Positions 1 through 5,837 of a stretch of DNA of 7,435 bases are shown piece after piece. Every line of letters begins with the position of its first letter. Position 1 is the first letter of the stretch. The translations under genes and the position numbers were made by a program. This DNA comes from Acidimicrobiaceae bacterium (GTDB taxonomy: Bacteria > Actinomycetota > Acidimicrobiia > Acidimicrobiales > Palsa-688). The notes under the pieces are model-generated. The model was not told the DNA's origin. It was given only the letters and a program-made list of their open reading frames with translations, and did not search any database. The stretch spans positions 4,709-12,143 of the forward strand of contig PMHU01000140.1 of assembly GCA_003156795.1 (NCBI GenBank), read 5' to 3'.

Positions 1-689
1 GCCTGGTTGTATCCATCGCCAAGAAATACCAAGCCGCCGAGCTGCCCCTCCTCGACCTAGTCCAAGAGGGCAACTTGGGTCTCATGCATGCCGTCGAGAA
101 GTTCGACTGGCGAAAGGGTTTCAAGTTCTCGACCTACGCCACCTGGTGGATCCGACAAGCAATAACCCGAGGAATCGCCAACACAGGGCGGACCGTACGT
201 CTCCCTGTCCACGCCGGTGATCTGCTCAACAGAGTCATAAGAGCCCGTGGCCGCCTCGAAGGCCAGCTGGGTCGGCGTCCTACCGTCCCCGAGCTGGCCG
301 CCGACCTCGAGCTCGAAGAAGCGAAGGTCATAGAGATCCTCCGCCACGCAGCCGAGCCAGTATCGCTGTCTCAGCCCCTCCGCGAGGACGGTGATGCCGA
401 ATTCGGCGACCTGGTCGAAGACCGATCCGCGGTATCCCCATTTGACGCGGCCGCAGCAGCCCTGCTCTCAGGCGAAGTCAACAAGATGCTCGACACCCTC
501 GACGACCGCGAACGCGAAATCCTTCGTTTGCGCTTCGGCCTCGACCGAGGTCAACCTCGGACCCTCGACGAAATCGGAGCGCATTTCAGCTTGACCCGTG
601 AGCGGATCCGTCAGATCGAAGCCCGGGCCATGTCTAAGCTGCGCCACCCGTCAATCGACCTAGGTAGCCGCGAACTGCTCATCGATTAG
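1..689 (+). CDS. RNA polymerase sigma-70 factor, RpoD/SigA-type (5' end outside window)
   Basis: This is the promoter-recognition subunit of RNA polymerase, group 1 or group 2 of the sigma-70 family. The reading frame is open from base 3, so the start lies outside the window; 228 residues are visible. They begin inside region 2: the core-binding stretch with LPLLDLVQEGNLGLMHAVEKF, then FSTYATWWIRQAITRGIAN, which melts and reads the -10 element. Region 3 follows (about residues 60-110). Region 4 holds LDDREREILRLRFGL and the -35-reading helix-turn-helix TRERIRQIEARAMSKLRHPS close to the C-terminus. The tail after RHPS is short and ends in LGSRELLID, unlike the usual LRDYLD ending of housekeeping SigA. 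That hints at a group 2 (alternative, SigB/HrdB-like) factor, but without region 1 this cannot be settled. The next gene is co-oriented 141 bp downstream. Confidence 0.96.
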   Translation, partial: LVVSIAKKYQAAELPLLDLVQEGNLGLMHAVEKFDWRKGFKFSTYATWWIRQAITRGIANTGRTVRLPVHAGDLLNRVIRARGRLEGQLGRRPTVPELAADLELEEAKVIEILRHAAEPVSLSQPLREDGDAEFGDLVEDRSAVSPFDAAAAALLSGEVNKMLDTLDDREREILRLRFGLDRGQPRTLDEIGAHFSLTRERIRQIEARAMSKLRHPSIDLGSRELLID

Positions 690-830
690 GCCACCGGGCC
701 ACCCACACCAGTAGAGATCACGGCTGTTTCTCGGTTTGATCCGCCCGTTATCGGCCTTGCCCGGCGGTCGGATGCTGCCACGCCAGGCGTGAATGGGGCA
801 GTATTTCAGAGTGTCAGAAAGGCCGGGGAC

Positions 831-1994
831 ATGAGCCCGCTGCGGGTCCATGACGCGGATCGGCTCCGTGATCTGCTCGACGCAGTCCTGGGCATCAATT
901 CCGACCTGTCGTTACCCCACGTTCTGCGCCACATCGTCGAAGCCGCCGTCGAGGTCATCGGCGCCCGTTACGGCGCCCTGGGCGTGCTATCTGCGCAGGG
1001 TGACTTCCTCTCGGAGTTCGTCAATGTCGGCATTCCACCGGCAGAAGTCGCCGCCATCGGGAACCTTCCCGAGGGCCACGGCATCCTGGGCCTGCTGATC
1101 GTCGACGCTCGGCCGCTGCGGCTGGGCGATCTGAGCAAACACCCCGAAAGCTACGGTTTCCCGCCCAACCACCCGCCGATGCGGTCTTTTCTCGGCGTGC
1201 CCATCTCGGTTCGCGATCAAGTCTTCGGCAACCTGTACCTGACGGAGAAGCAGTCCGCGGCCGAGTTCACCGAGGAAGACGAAGGCCTGGCCATCGCCCT
1301 CGCTAGTGCGGCCGGTGTCGCCATTGAGAACGCCCGACTCCACGCCCGAGTTCGGGACCTCACATTGGTCGAGGACCGGGAGCGGATCGCTGCAGACCTG
1401 CACGACACTGTCATTCAGCGGCTCTTCGCCACTGGCCTATCCCTACAGGCCACGCTGCGCTCCATCGCCCCCCCTGAGGCAGCCCAGCGCGTCGAAATGG
1501 CCGTCGTGGACCTTGACGACACCATTCGCCAGATCCGCTCCACCATCTTCGCCCTGCAGCCGCCTCGCGCGACTGGATGGGGCCTTCGTGCTCAGATCCT
1601 GGCCCTGGCCAACGAGACGGCCGGCAGTCTGGGCTTCGAACCTCATCTTCGCCTCGACGGTCCCATCGACGCCGCACCCGACGACCAGGTGGCCAACCAT
1701 CTCCTCGCGGTATTGCGTGAGGCCCTCTCCAACGTGGTTCGCCACGCCCAGGCCACCCGCGTGGACGTGACCGTCGAGGCTTCCGACCGGCAGATTGCGG
1801 TGGAGGTTCGCGACAACGGCGTCGGTCCTGGCGACCATTCCCGACCGGGGGGCCGGGGGTTGGCCAACTTGGCACAGCGGGCCGAGGTTCTCGGCGGGTC
1901 CATGGGTCTCAATGACGGACCGAATGGTCGAGGCACGGTGTTCAGCTGGCGGGTGCCCGTAGACGGTGGCAGCTCGAGCCACGCTGGGCCGTGA
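831..1994 (+). CDS. GAF-domain sensor histidine kinase, DevS/DosS-like
   Basis: This is a cytoplasmic sensor kinase of 387 residues, predicted to phosphorylate a NarL-family regulator, most likely the DevR-like protein encoded nearby. The order is one GAF domain (about 25-170), a HisKA_3 dimerisation/phosphoacceptor helix with ERIAADLHDTVIQRLF (His191), and a HATPase_c domain with N-box EALSN (297-301), DNGVG (328-332) and GGRGL (340-344). There are no membrane segments. In the GAF domain, HPPMRSFLGVPI and NLYLTEK place His114 and Tyr136 22 residues apart. That matches, from memory, the spacing of the proximal His149 and distal Tyr171 of the M. tuberculosis DosS heme GAF. DosS has two GAF domains; this protein has one. 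I chose ATG 831 because AGAAAGG ends 8 nt upstream. A GTG at 789 would add 14 residues but lacks a ribosome site. Heme binding is inferred. Confidence 0.93.
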   Translation: MSPLRVHDADRLRDLLDAVLGINSDLSLPHVLRHIVEAAVEVIGARYGALGVLSAQGDFLSEFVNVGIPPAEVAAIGNLPEGHGILGLLIVDARPLRLGDLSKHPESYGFPPNHPPMRSFLGVPISVRDQVFGNLYLTEKQSAAEFTEEDEGLAIALASAAGVAIENARLHARVRDLTLVEDRERIAADLHDTVIQRLFATGLSLQATLRSIAPPEAAQRVEMAVVDLDDTIRQIRSTIFALQPPRATGWGLRAQILALANETAGSLGFEPHLRLDGPIDAAPDDQVANHLLAVLREALSNVVRHAQATRVDVTVEASDRQIAVEVRDNGVGPGDHSRPGGRGLANLAQRAEVLGGSMGLNDGPNGRGTVFSWRVPVDGGSSSHAGP

Positions 1995-2012
1995 TTATTG
2001 GCGGCAGCCTGA

Positions 2013-2462
2013 CTATGCCGACGGCTGTTGTGGCGGCGGCTCGCGGCTGAGTGACGGCGGCACGATCCGCAAGCCGGAGAGGACTTCGATACTCATTTCG
2101 ATCAGGTGCGTTCGGTGTTCGTCGGCCCAGGGCCGGAAGCCGTCACGGACGGCCGCGTCGAGGATGTCGCAATCTTCGACGGCGGCGGCCAGCCCCACCG
2201 CCAACACGCTCCAGCCGAGGTGATCGTCCTGATGGAACTCGTCGACTTCGAAGGCCACCACGTTGTGGGCGCGGCTGGCGTGCAGCTTGAGATTGGACGC
2301 GCTCCAGAACCTGATTGTGTTGGCGGCCAGGCGAAAGGTCACCGGCACGATCACCGGCAGGGCATTTACTGACACCCCAACCCGTCCCATAGTGGCGGTG
2401 CGAAGCAGACCTCGGCACTCGTCATCGGACAACAGCTCAGACCGGTGACCATCCGAAGCCAT
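2013..2462 (-). CDS. Pyridoxamine 5'-phosphate oxidase-fold (PPOX/FMN-binding split barrel) protein
   Basis: This small protein of 149 residues has a split-barrel flavin or F420-binding fold, of the type annotated as pyridoxamine 5'-phosphate oxidase family (Pyridox_ox_2-like). Typical features are the N-terminal ELLSDDECRGLLRTATMGRVGVS, the strand ALPVIVPVTFRLAANTIRFW, the LHASRAHNVVAFEVDEF segment and GWSVLAVGLA. The start at 2462 is preceded by a perfect AGGAGG with 7-nt spacing. The frame is open further upstream, and ATG 2564 (preceded by GTGGGAACGCT) would add 34 low-complexity residues before the domain. Its stop lies 18 bp from the stop of the convergent kinase gene. PPOX-fold proteins occur in the DosR regulon of mycobacteria (Rv0080 is one, from memory). 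A DosR-box-like sequence lies about 150 bp upstream. The substrate cannot be told from sequence; family members act on F420, FMN, heme or pyridoxamine phosphate. Confidence 0.88.
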   Translation of the reverse strand: MASDGHRSELLSDDECRGLLRTATMGRVGVSVNALPVIVPVTFRLAANTIRFWSASNLKLHASRAHNVVAFEVDEFHQDDHLGWSVLAVGLAAAVEDCDILDAAVRDGFRPWADEHRTHLIEMSIEVLSGLRIVPPSLSREPPPQQPSA

Positions 2463-2464
2463 CG

Positions 2465-2481
2465 CGGGTCCTCCTGACCCG
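2465..2481 (-). promoter_or_regulatory. Shine-Dalgarno of the PPOX gene inside a small hairpin
   Basis: On the minus strand CGGGTC and GACCCG form a perfect 6-bp GC-rich stem. Its 5-nt loop is AGGAG, five of the six bases of the AGGAGG ribosome site; the sixth is the first base of the 3' stem arm. The ATG follows 2 nt after the stem base-pairs end. The site fixes the start at 2462. It could also modulate translation by presenting or masking the ribosome site, but that is inference from a short stem. Confidence 0.5.
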
Positions 2482-2611
2482 GCCTCGGCTCGATCGCCCC
2501 CAACGACGTCATCGGCCCGAGCCATAGCGCCTTTGGGTTCGAGCAGTTGGATCTGCGTACTCATAGCGTTCCCACAAGTCTCAGTGGACACCTTCCAAGG
2601 CCGCTCGCGAC

Positions 2612-2626
2612 AGGGCCAATGGGCTC
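2612..2626. promoter_or_regulatory. Candidate DosR/DevR-like box upstream of the PPOX gene
   Basis: On the minus strand the 15-mer GAGCCCATTGGCCCT agrees at 11 of 15 positions with the best box of the window (3567-3581, AGGACCTTTGGCCCT). The right half GGCCCT is identical. The left half is degenerate, so the palindrome is poor. It lies in the 292-bp gap between the regulator and PPOX genes, about 150 bp before start 2462 or about 50 bp before the alternative start 2564. Chance similarity in GC-rich DNA is possible. Confidence 0.3.
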
Positions 2627-2754
2627 CTATATGACGCCGGAGCCCGAGATCCCGCATCGCCCCGGCCGTCGGTTACGCCTGCGACAGGCCCGGACCACGC
2701 CCCAGAGGATGGTGGCGAAGCAAGTTGGGCTCGGAACCGGCTCAGCCGTGAGAC

Positions 2755-3420
2755 TCAGGACTTGCCTCGTCGGCGCTCGGACAGTCGGGCCGCGTAGGCC
2801 GCCGCTTCCGCTCGGCGTTCCATTCCGAGCTTGGCTAGCAGGTGGGAGACGTAGTTCTTGACGGTCTTCTCGGCGAGGAACATGACCTCGGCGATCTGGC
2901 GGTTGGTGCGACCCTCCGCGATCAGGTCCAGAATGCGCCGCTCCTGCGGGGTCAGCTGAGCAAGCGGGTCGTCGTCCGGCTTGGGGTTGCGCAACCGATC
3001 CAGCACCCGGGCCGTGACGGCGGGGTCGAGGAGGCTCTCGCCCTGGGCCACTCGCCGGATGGCCGATATCAGCTCGGCGCCACGAATCTGCTTGAGGACA
3101 TATCCGGCGGCACCGGCCATTATCGACGCGAACAGGGCGTCGTCGTCGGCGAAGCTGGTGAGCATCACGCACGCCACGTCCGGGTGGTTCGAGCGAATGT
3201 CACGGCAGACCTCGACGCCCGATAAGGATCCCTGGCCCAAACGCACGTCGAGCACCGCCACGTCCGGCCGAGTTTGAGGGATCTTCTCGAGAGCCTCCTC
3301 CGCAGTGGTGGCCTCCCCGACCACGACCATGTCATCCTCGGCCCACAGCAGGTCCTTGACGCCTCGGCGTACCAGCTCGTGGTCATCAAGGAGGAATACG
3401 CGGACGGGCACGGGCGCCAT
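2755..3420 (-). CDS. devR: NarL/FixJ-family response regulator, DevR/DosR-like
   Basis: This is a DNA-binding response regulator of 221 residues. The receiver domain (about 5-120) has acidic pocket D12/D13, phosphoacceptor D58 (DVAVLDVRLG), T88 and K110 (GAAGYVLKQIRG). The C-terminal LuxR-type helix-turn-helix (about 153-215) contains LTPQERRILDLIAEGRTNRQ and FLAEKTVKNYVSHLLAKLGM. The latter is nearly the same as the M. tuberculosis DosR recognition region recalled from memory, including the DNA-contacting Lys/Lys/Asn of KTVKN. DosR switches on dormancy/hypoxia genes when phosphorylated by DosS or DosT. Here the kinase gene is nearby but not in the same operon. Start: ATG 3420 begins the conserved domain but has only a weak ribosome site. 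An in-frame TTG at 3432 has AAGGAG just 3 nt upstream and is a possible alternative. The gene is divergent from doxX, sharing a 240-bp control region. Confidence 0.94.
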   Translation of the reverse strand: MAPVPVRVFLLDDHELVRRGVKDLLWAEDDMVVVGEATTAEEALEKIPQTRPDVAVLDVRLGQGSLSGVEVCRDIRSNHPDVACVMLTSFADDDALFASIMAGAAGYVLKQIRGAELISAIRRVAQGESLLDPAVTARVLDRLRNPKPDDDPLAQLTPQERRILDLIAEGRTNRQIAEVMFLAEKTVKNYVSHLLAKLGMERRAEAAAYAARLSERRRGKS

Positions 3421-3522
3421 CCTGCCATCCAAGCTCTCCTTCGACGAGACCGGGCAGCCCGGCCCCCAGTCTCGTTTGCTCCGAGCTCGTGTCCGCCAGC
3501 GGAAACCGTGTCGGCTGGGCGC

Positions 3523-3537
3523 AGGCCGATGGGCCCT
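3523..3537. promoter_or_regulatory. Candidate DosR/DevR-like box (distal)
   Basis: AGGCCGATGGGCCCT agrees with the best box (3567-3581) at 11 of 15 positions and has a full GGCCCT right half. Measured against the core GGGACTWWAGTCCC of the DosR palindrome it matches about 9 of 14 positions. It lies in the divergent regulator/doxX region, 44 bp from the best box, which is close to four helical turns. Confidence 0.35.
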
Positions 3538-3545
3538 ACACAGGG

Positions 3546-3560
3546 GTGTCCTTTGGACCA
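3546..3560. promoter_or_regulatory. Candidate DosR/DevR-like box (middle)
   Basis: GTGTCCTTTGGACCA shares the core CCTTTGG with the best box and contains the inverted repeat GTCC-TTT-GGAC. It is exactly 21 bp (two helical turns) upstream of the best box, so both would face the same side of the helix. The flanks fit the DosR consensus poorly. Confidence 0.3.
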
Positions 3561-3566
3561 ACAGCA

Positions 3567-3581
3567 AGGACCTTTGGCCCT
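3567..3581. promoter_or_regulatory. DosR/DevR-like box upstream of doxX (best match)
   Basis: AGGACCTTTGGCCCT is an imperfect palindrome: AGGACC, 3-nt spacer, GGCCCT, with 5 of 6 half-site positions symmetric. It matches about 10 of 14 core positions of the DosR consensus TTSGGGACTWWAGTCCCSAA (recalled). Its centre (3574) is 87 bp before the doxX ATG and about 33 bp before a possible -10 (3605-3610). That is the place where an activator substitutes for a -35 element. The adjacent gene encodes a DevR-like regulator. Confidence 0.55.
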
Positions 3582-3604
3582 ACGGGCGCAGCCGCGGCGG
3601 CGGT

Positions 3605-3610
3605 GACAAT
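3605..3610 (+). promoter_or_regulatory. Possible -10 element of the doxX promoter
   Basis: GACAAT, preceded by TG-containing sequence (GGT), resembles a -10 hexamer. The stretch 17 bp upstream (ACGGGC) does not resemble a -35 element, as expected for an activator-dependent promoter. Transcription would start near 3617, leaving a leader of roughly 45 nt. Confidence 0.3.
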
Positions 3611-3660
3611 GCAAGCGAGGCCCGCAGGAACCGGGCCATTGAGAAGAAGGAAGCATTCCA

Positions 3661-4263
3661 ATGACAAGTACCGCTACGTTTCTAGGCAATCCGTCCGAGC
3701 GAGCCAATCCACGAGTGTGGGAGCTCCTGAAGGAATCGAAGATCATGGCGGTCGCGTGGACCGCCATGCGAGTCTGGCTCGGGATCATGTGGATACAAGC
3801 CGGCTGGGCCAAGCTGTGGGGTGCGGAGAACGGCGCGTTCCTCCACCACAACGGTGCCGGAGTCGCCGGCTTCGCCGCTCACGGCAAGGCCGCTTACACG
3901 TGGTGGGGCAGCTTCCTGCACAGCTTCGTGGTGCCGAACTCCGGTTGGATCGGCATCTTGGTCGCGGTTGCAGAATTCACCATCGGCTTCGCTCTGGTGG
4001 CCGGGATCTTCACTCGGGTGGCGGCGCTCGGCAGTCTCGCCCTGCTCTTCACCTATGTGATGTCAGGCACCGCCAGCGTCTGTGCGCTTTACGCACTGTT
4101 CGCAATCGTGATCCTCGCCATGTGGAGAACTTCGAGCTGGATCGGCGTCGACGGTCTGCTCGCCAACCACCGCAACCATCAATCCGGCCAGCAACATCGC
4201 ATCCGCAACCTATGGGAGCGGGGCGCGACCGGGACCGTGGAGGCGGTCAAGACGGCCGCCTAG
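3661..4263 (+). CDS. DoxX-family integral membrane protein (DoxD-like)
   Basis: This is a four-helix membrane protein of 200 residues. Hydrophobic segments lie near 30-50 (with the conserved MRVWLGIMWIQAGWAKLWG), 94-115, 117-135 and 138-157. A family-typical motif MSGTAS precedes the last helix and WIGVDGLL follows it, then comes a polar, basic cytoplasmic tail (about 168-200). The DoxX/DoxD family includes the small subunit of archaeal thiosulfate:quinone oxidoreductase, and mycobacterial DoxX takes part in a membrane thiol/oxidative-stress complex. The exact redox partner here is unknown. ATG 3661 follows AAGGA with 9-nt spacing. The gene stands alone, divergent from the DevR-like regulator. 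The candidate regulator boxes in the shared upstream region suggest hypoxia or redox control. It ends 30 bp before a strong hairpin. Confidence 0.9.
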   Translation: MTSTATFLGNPSERANPRVWELLKESKIMAVAWTAMRVWLGIMWIQAGWAKLWGAENGAFLHHNGAGVAGFAAHGKAAYTWWGSFLHSFVVPNSGWIGILVAVAEFTIGFALVAGIFTRVAALGSLALLFTYVMSGTASVCALYALFAIVILAMWRTSSWIGVDGLLANHRNHQSGQQHRIRNLWERGATGTVEAVKTAA

Positions 4264-4293
4264 ACGGTCCGTTTCCTCGGTCACGGCGACACC

Positions 4294-4326
4294 CCGATGC
4301 GGCCTGCTGAACGCAGGCCGCATCGG
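4294..4326. terminator. 14-bp perfect hairpin between convergent genes
   Basis: CCGATGCGGCCTGC and GCAGGCCGCATCGG form a flawless 14-bp stem around the 5-nt loop TGAAC. It begins 30 bp after the doxX stop and lies 94 bp beyond the stop of the convergent amidohydrolase gene. There is no T-run on either side, which is common for actinobacterial terminators. Being symmetric it could stop transcription from both sides. Confidence 0.75.
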
Positions 4327-4420
4327 CGCGTCAGACGTCATCATCGACCGATCATGAGGTCAGCGCTCGATCCCCGCCGCCAGTCCAGCAGCCGGGCGAT
4401 GAGGATGCAGGGGGCGCTCC

Positions 4421-5632
4421 TCATACCTTCATGAGCCGGCTCAGGTTGCCGCCCATTATTTTGGCTCGGTCATCCGGATCGAGTCCGGCGAGCTCATCCA
4501 CGAATGAGATCGGGTCGTACATACCTTCGGGATGTGGGTAGTCCGAGCCGAAGACCACGTTGTCGACTCCGACGATATCCACCAGCCCGAGGGGGTCCTC
4601 CTCGTGGAACGGGTGGATGTAGATGCACCTTTTCAGCGCGGCGATGGGATCCTCGGCGAAGTTTTGAGGGGTGCGCTCGTACAAGCGGGCCAGAGTCGAC
4701 ACGAGGGGTCGCACCCAGGCGCTCCCATTCTCGACTGGGACGATCTTGAGCTTTGGGAACCGGCTGACGAGCTCGTGGCCGATGATCGACGCCACGACGT
4801 CGTGTATGCCCCGGTGTTCGGCGTACAGGATGCTCAGGAAGGCGGAACGCTTGCGGGAAAACGGCTTGAACTCGTCGCCGCGCAGACCTTCCCACTCGTT
4901 GAGGTAGCGCTGGGAGCCGTCGTCTGACGCGTGCATTCCGACCATGACGTCGGCTTCCTCCACGGCCTTCCAGAACGGGTCGAACTCCTCCAAGGCGAAC
5001 GATCGCCGGTGGCCGTCGAGGTCGGGCACGGGGGCCGGGCGCACCAGGATGGCGCGGGCGCCGCGCTCCAACACCCATTCGAGCTCGGCGATGGCCTGGT
5101 CGACTATCGGCAGGGTTACGACCGGTGTGGCGAAGATTCGTCCCTCGTAGTTGAAGCTCCAGGTTTCGTGCATCCACCGGTTGAGGGCGTGGATGACCAC
5201 GTGGGTGGTCCGAGGATCGTCAGCCATGCGCTCCTCGATCAGGCTGGCCAGGGTCGGCCACATCATGGCCCGGTCGATGCCCAGCTCATCCATCAGCGCC
5301 AGCCGCGGCGCCGGCTCGAAGAACGCGGGAGGTGACTCGATGTACCGGGGTGGTGGTTGGAGCTTCAGGTCCTCCGCACTGGTCTTGGACGATGGGTTCT
5401 TCAGCTTGAACTCGATCTCCATGGCGCCCGGAGGAGCCACCTTGTTGAAGGTCGGATTCGGGATGTATTCGCTGATTTGACCCTTGACCGCGATTTTGGT
5501 CCGGCCGTTCACTTGAACGTACTGAATGACGTCCTCGTAGCCTTTTGGTAGGAACTTGGTCAGGGCATCGGGCGTCTCATACATATGGTTGTCGACGTCG
5601 AACACCGGGAAGTCCACCTGGCGGGATGGCAT
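4421..5632 (-). CDS. Amidohydrolase family 2 protein (metal-dependent hydrolase/decarboxylase fold)
   Basis: This predicted cytoplasmic TIM-barrel enzyme of 403 residues belongs to the amidohydrolase_2 (ACMSD/LigY-like) group, whose members hydrolyse or decarboxylate small, often aromatic substrates. The likely metal and catalytic positions are the N-terminal FDVDNHMYE (D14/H16), His234 in VGMHASDDG, the late-strand FPKLKIVPVENGSAW (E301), and Asp364 in VFGSDYPHPEGMYD. The family's more usual N-terminal motif is DDH or DxH. The C-terminus NLSRLMKV matches the family's typical GNARRLF-type ending. Start: ATG 5632 has GGAG 8 nt upstream and begins just before the conserved first strand. An upstream in-frame start at 5686 would overlap the preceding gene fragment and is not favoured. 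It is the last and only complete gene of a minus-strand catabolic series (P450, acyl-CoA dehydrogenase and CoA-transferase remnants). The substrate is unknown. Confidence 0.92.
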   Translation of the reverse strand: MPSRQVDFPVFDVDNHMYETPDALTKFLPKGYEDVIQYVQVNGRTKIAVKGQISEYIPNPTFNKVAPPGAMEIEFKLKNPSSKTSAEDLKLQPPPRYIESPPAFFEPAPRLALMDELGIDRAMMWPTLASLIEERMADDPRTTHVVIHALNRWMHETWSFNYEGRIFATPVVTLPIVDQAIAELEWVLERGARAILVRPAPVPDLDGHRRSFALEEFDPFWKAVEEADVMVGMHASDDGSQRYLNEWEGLRGDEFKPFSRKRSAFLSILYAEHRGIHDVVASIIGHELVSRFPKLKIVPVENGSAWVRPLVSTLARLYERTPQNFAEDPIAALKRCIYIHPFHEEDPLGLVDIVGVDNVVFGSDYPHPEGMYDPISFVDELAGLDPDDRAKIMGGNLSRLMKV

Positions 5633-5672
5633 CAGTCGTTCTCCAATCTCTGTCGGTACGGGACAGGTCCGT

Positions 5673-5837
5673 TCACGTGATTGCACCGATCTTGAGCCGG
5701 AGTATCTGATCGTCGCTGCGTCCCAGCTCGCGCCGCACCTCGTCGGGGTGCTCGGTGAACGTCGGGGCCGGCGCGATAGTAAAGGACGTCTGGTCGAACT
5801 GCACCGGCGACGTTTCGTGCGGCTTGGAGCGCGTCAC
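5673..5837 (-). pseudogene. C-terminal remnant of a CaiB/BaiF-family CoA-transferase
   Basis: This open stretch of 54 codons runs from a GTG overlapping the previous TGA stop (GTGA) to TGA at 5673. It reads SPVQFDQTSFTIAPAPTFTE, followed by HPDEVRRELGRSDDQILRLK. This is the pattern at the end of class III (CaiB/BaiF) CoA-transferases: SPVxF, a PAPxxxEHxDEV segment, and a closing helix ending just before the stop. Intact members have about 400 residues; everything before the last 50 or so is gone, so no activity is expected. The amidohydrolase start is 40 bp downstream. The GTG looks accidental. A short genuine protein is possible but less likely. The family call rests on pattern memory only. 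Confidence 0.6.

Noticed and set aside
3489..4310. 273-codon plus-strand frame overlapping doxX
   Set aside because: It is Arg/Gly/His-rich without motifs. The doxX frame beneath it has membrane helices and a ribosome site.
4399..4424. ATGAGGA ... TCCTCAT inverted repeat at the amidohydrolase stop
   Set aside because: A 7-bp, AT-containing stem with a 12-nt loop and no T-run is weak next to the 14-bp hairpin nearby.
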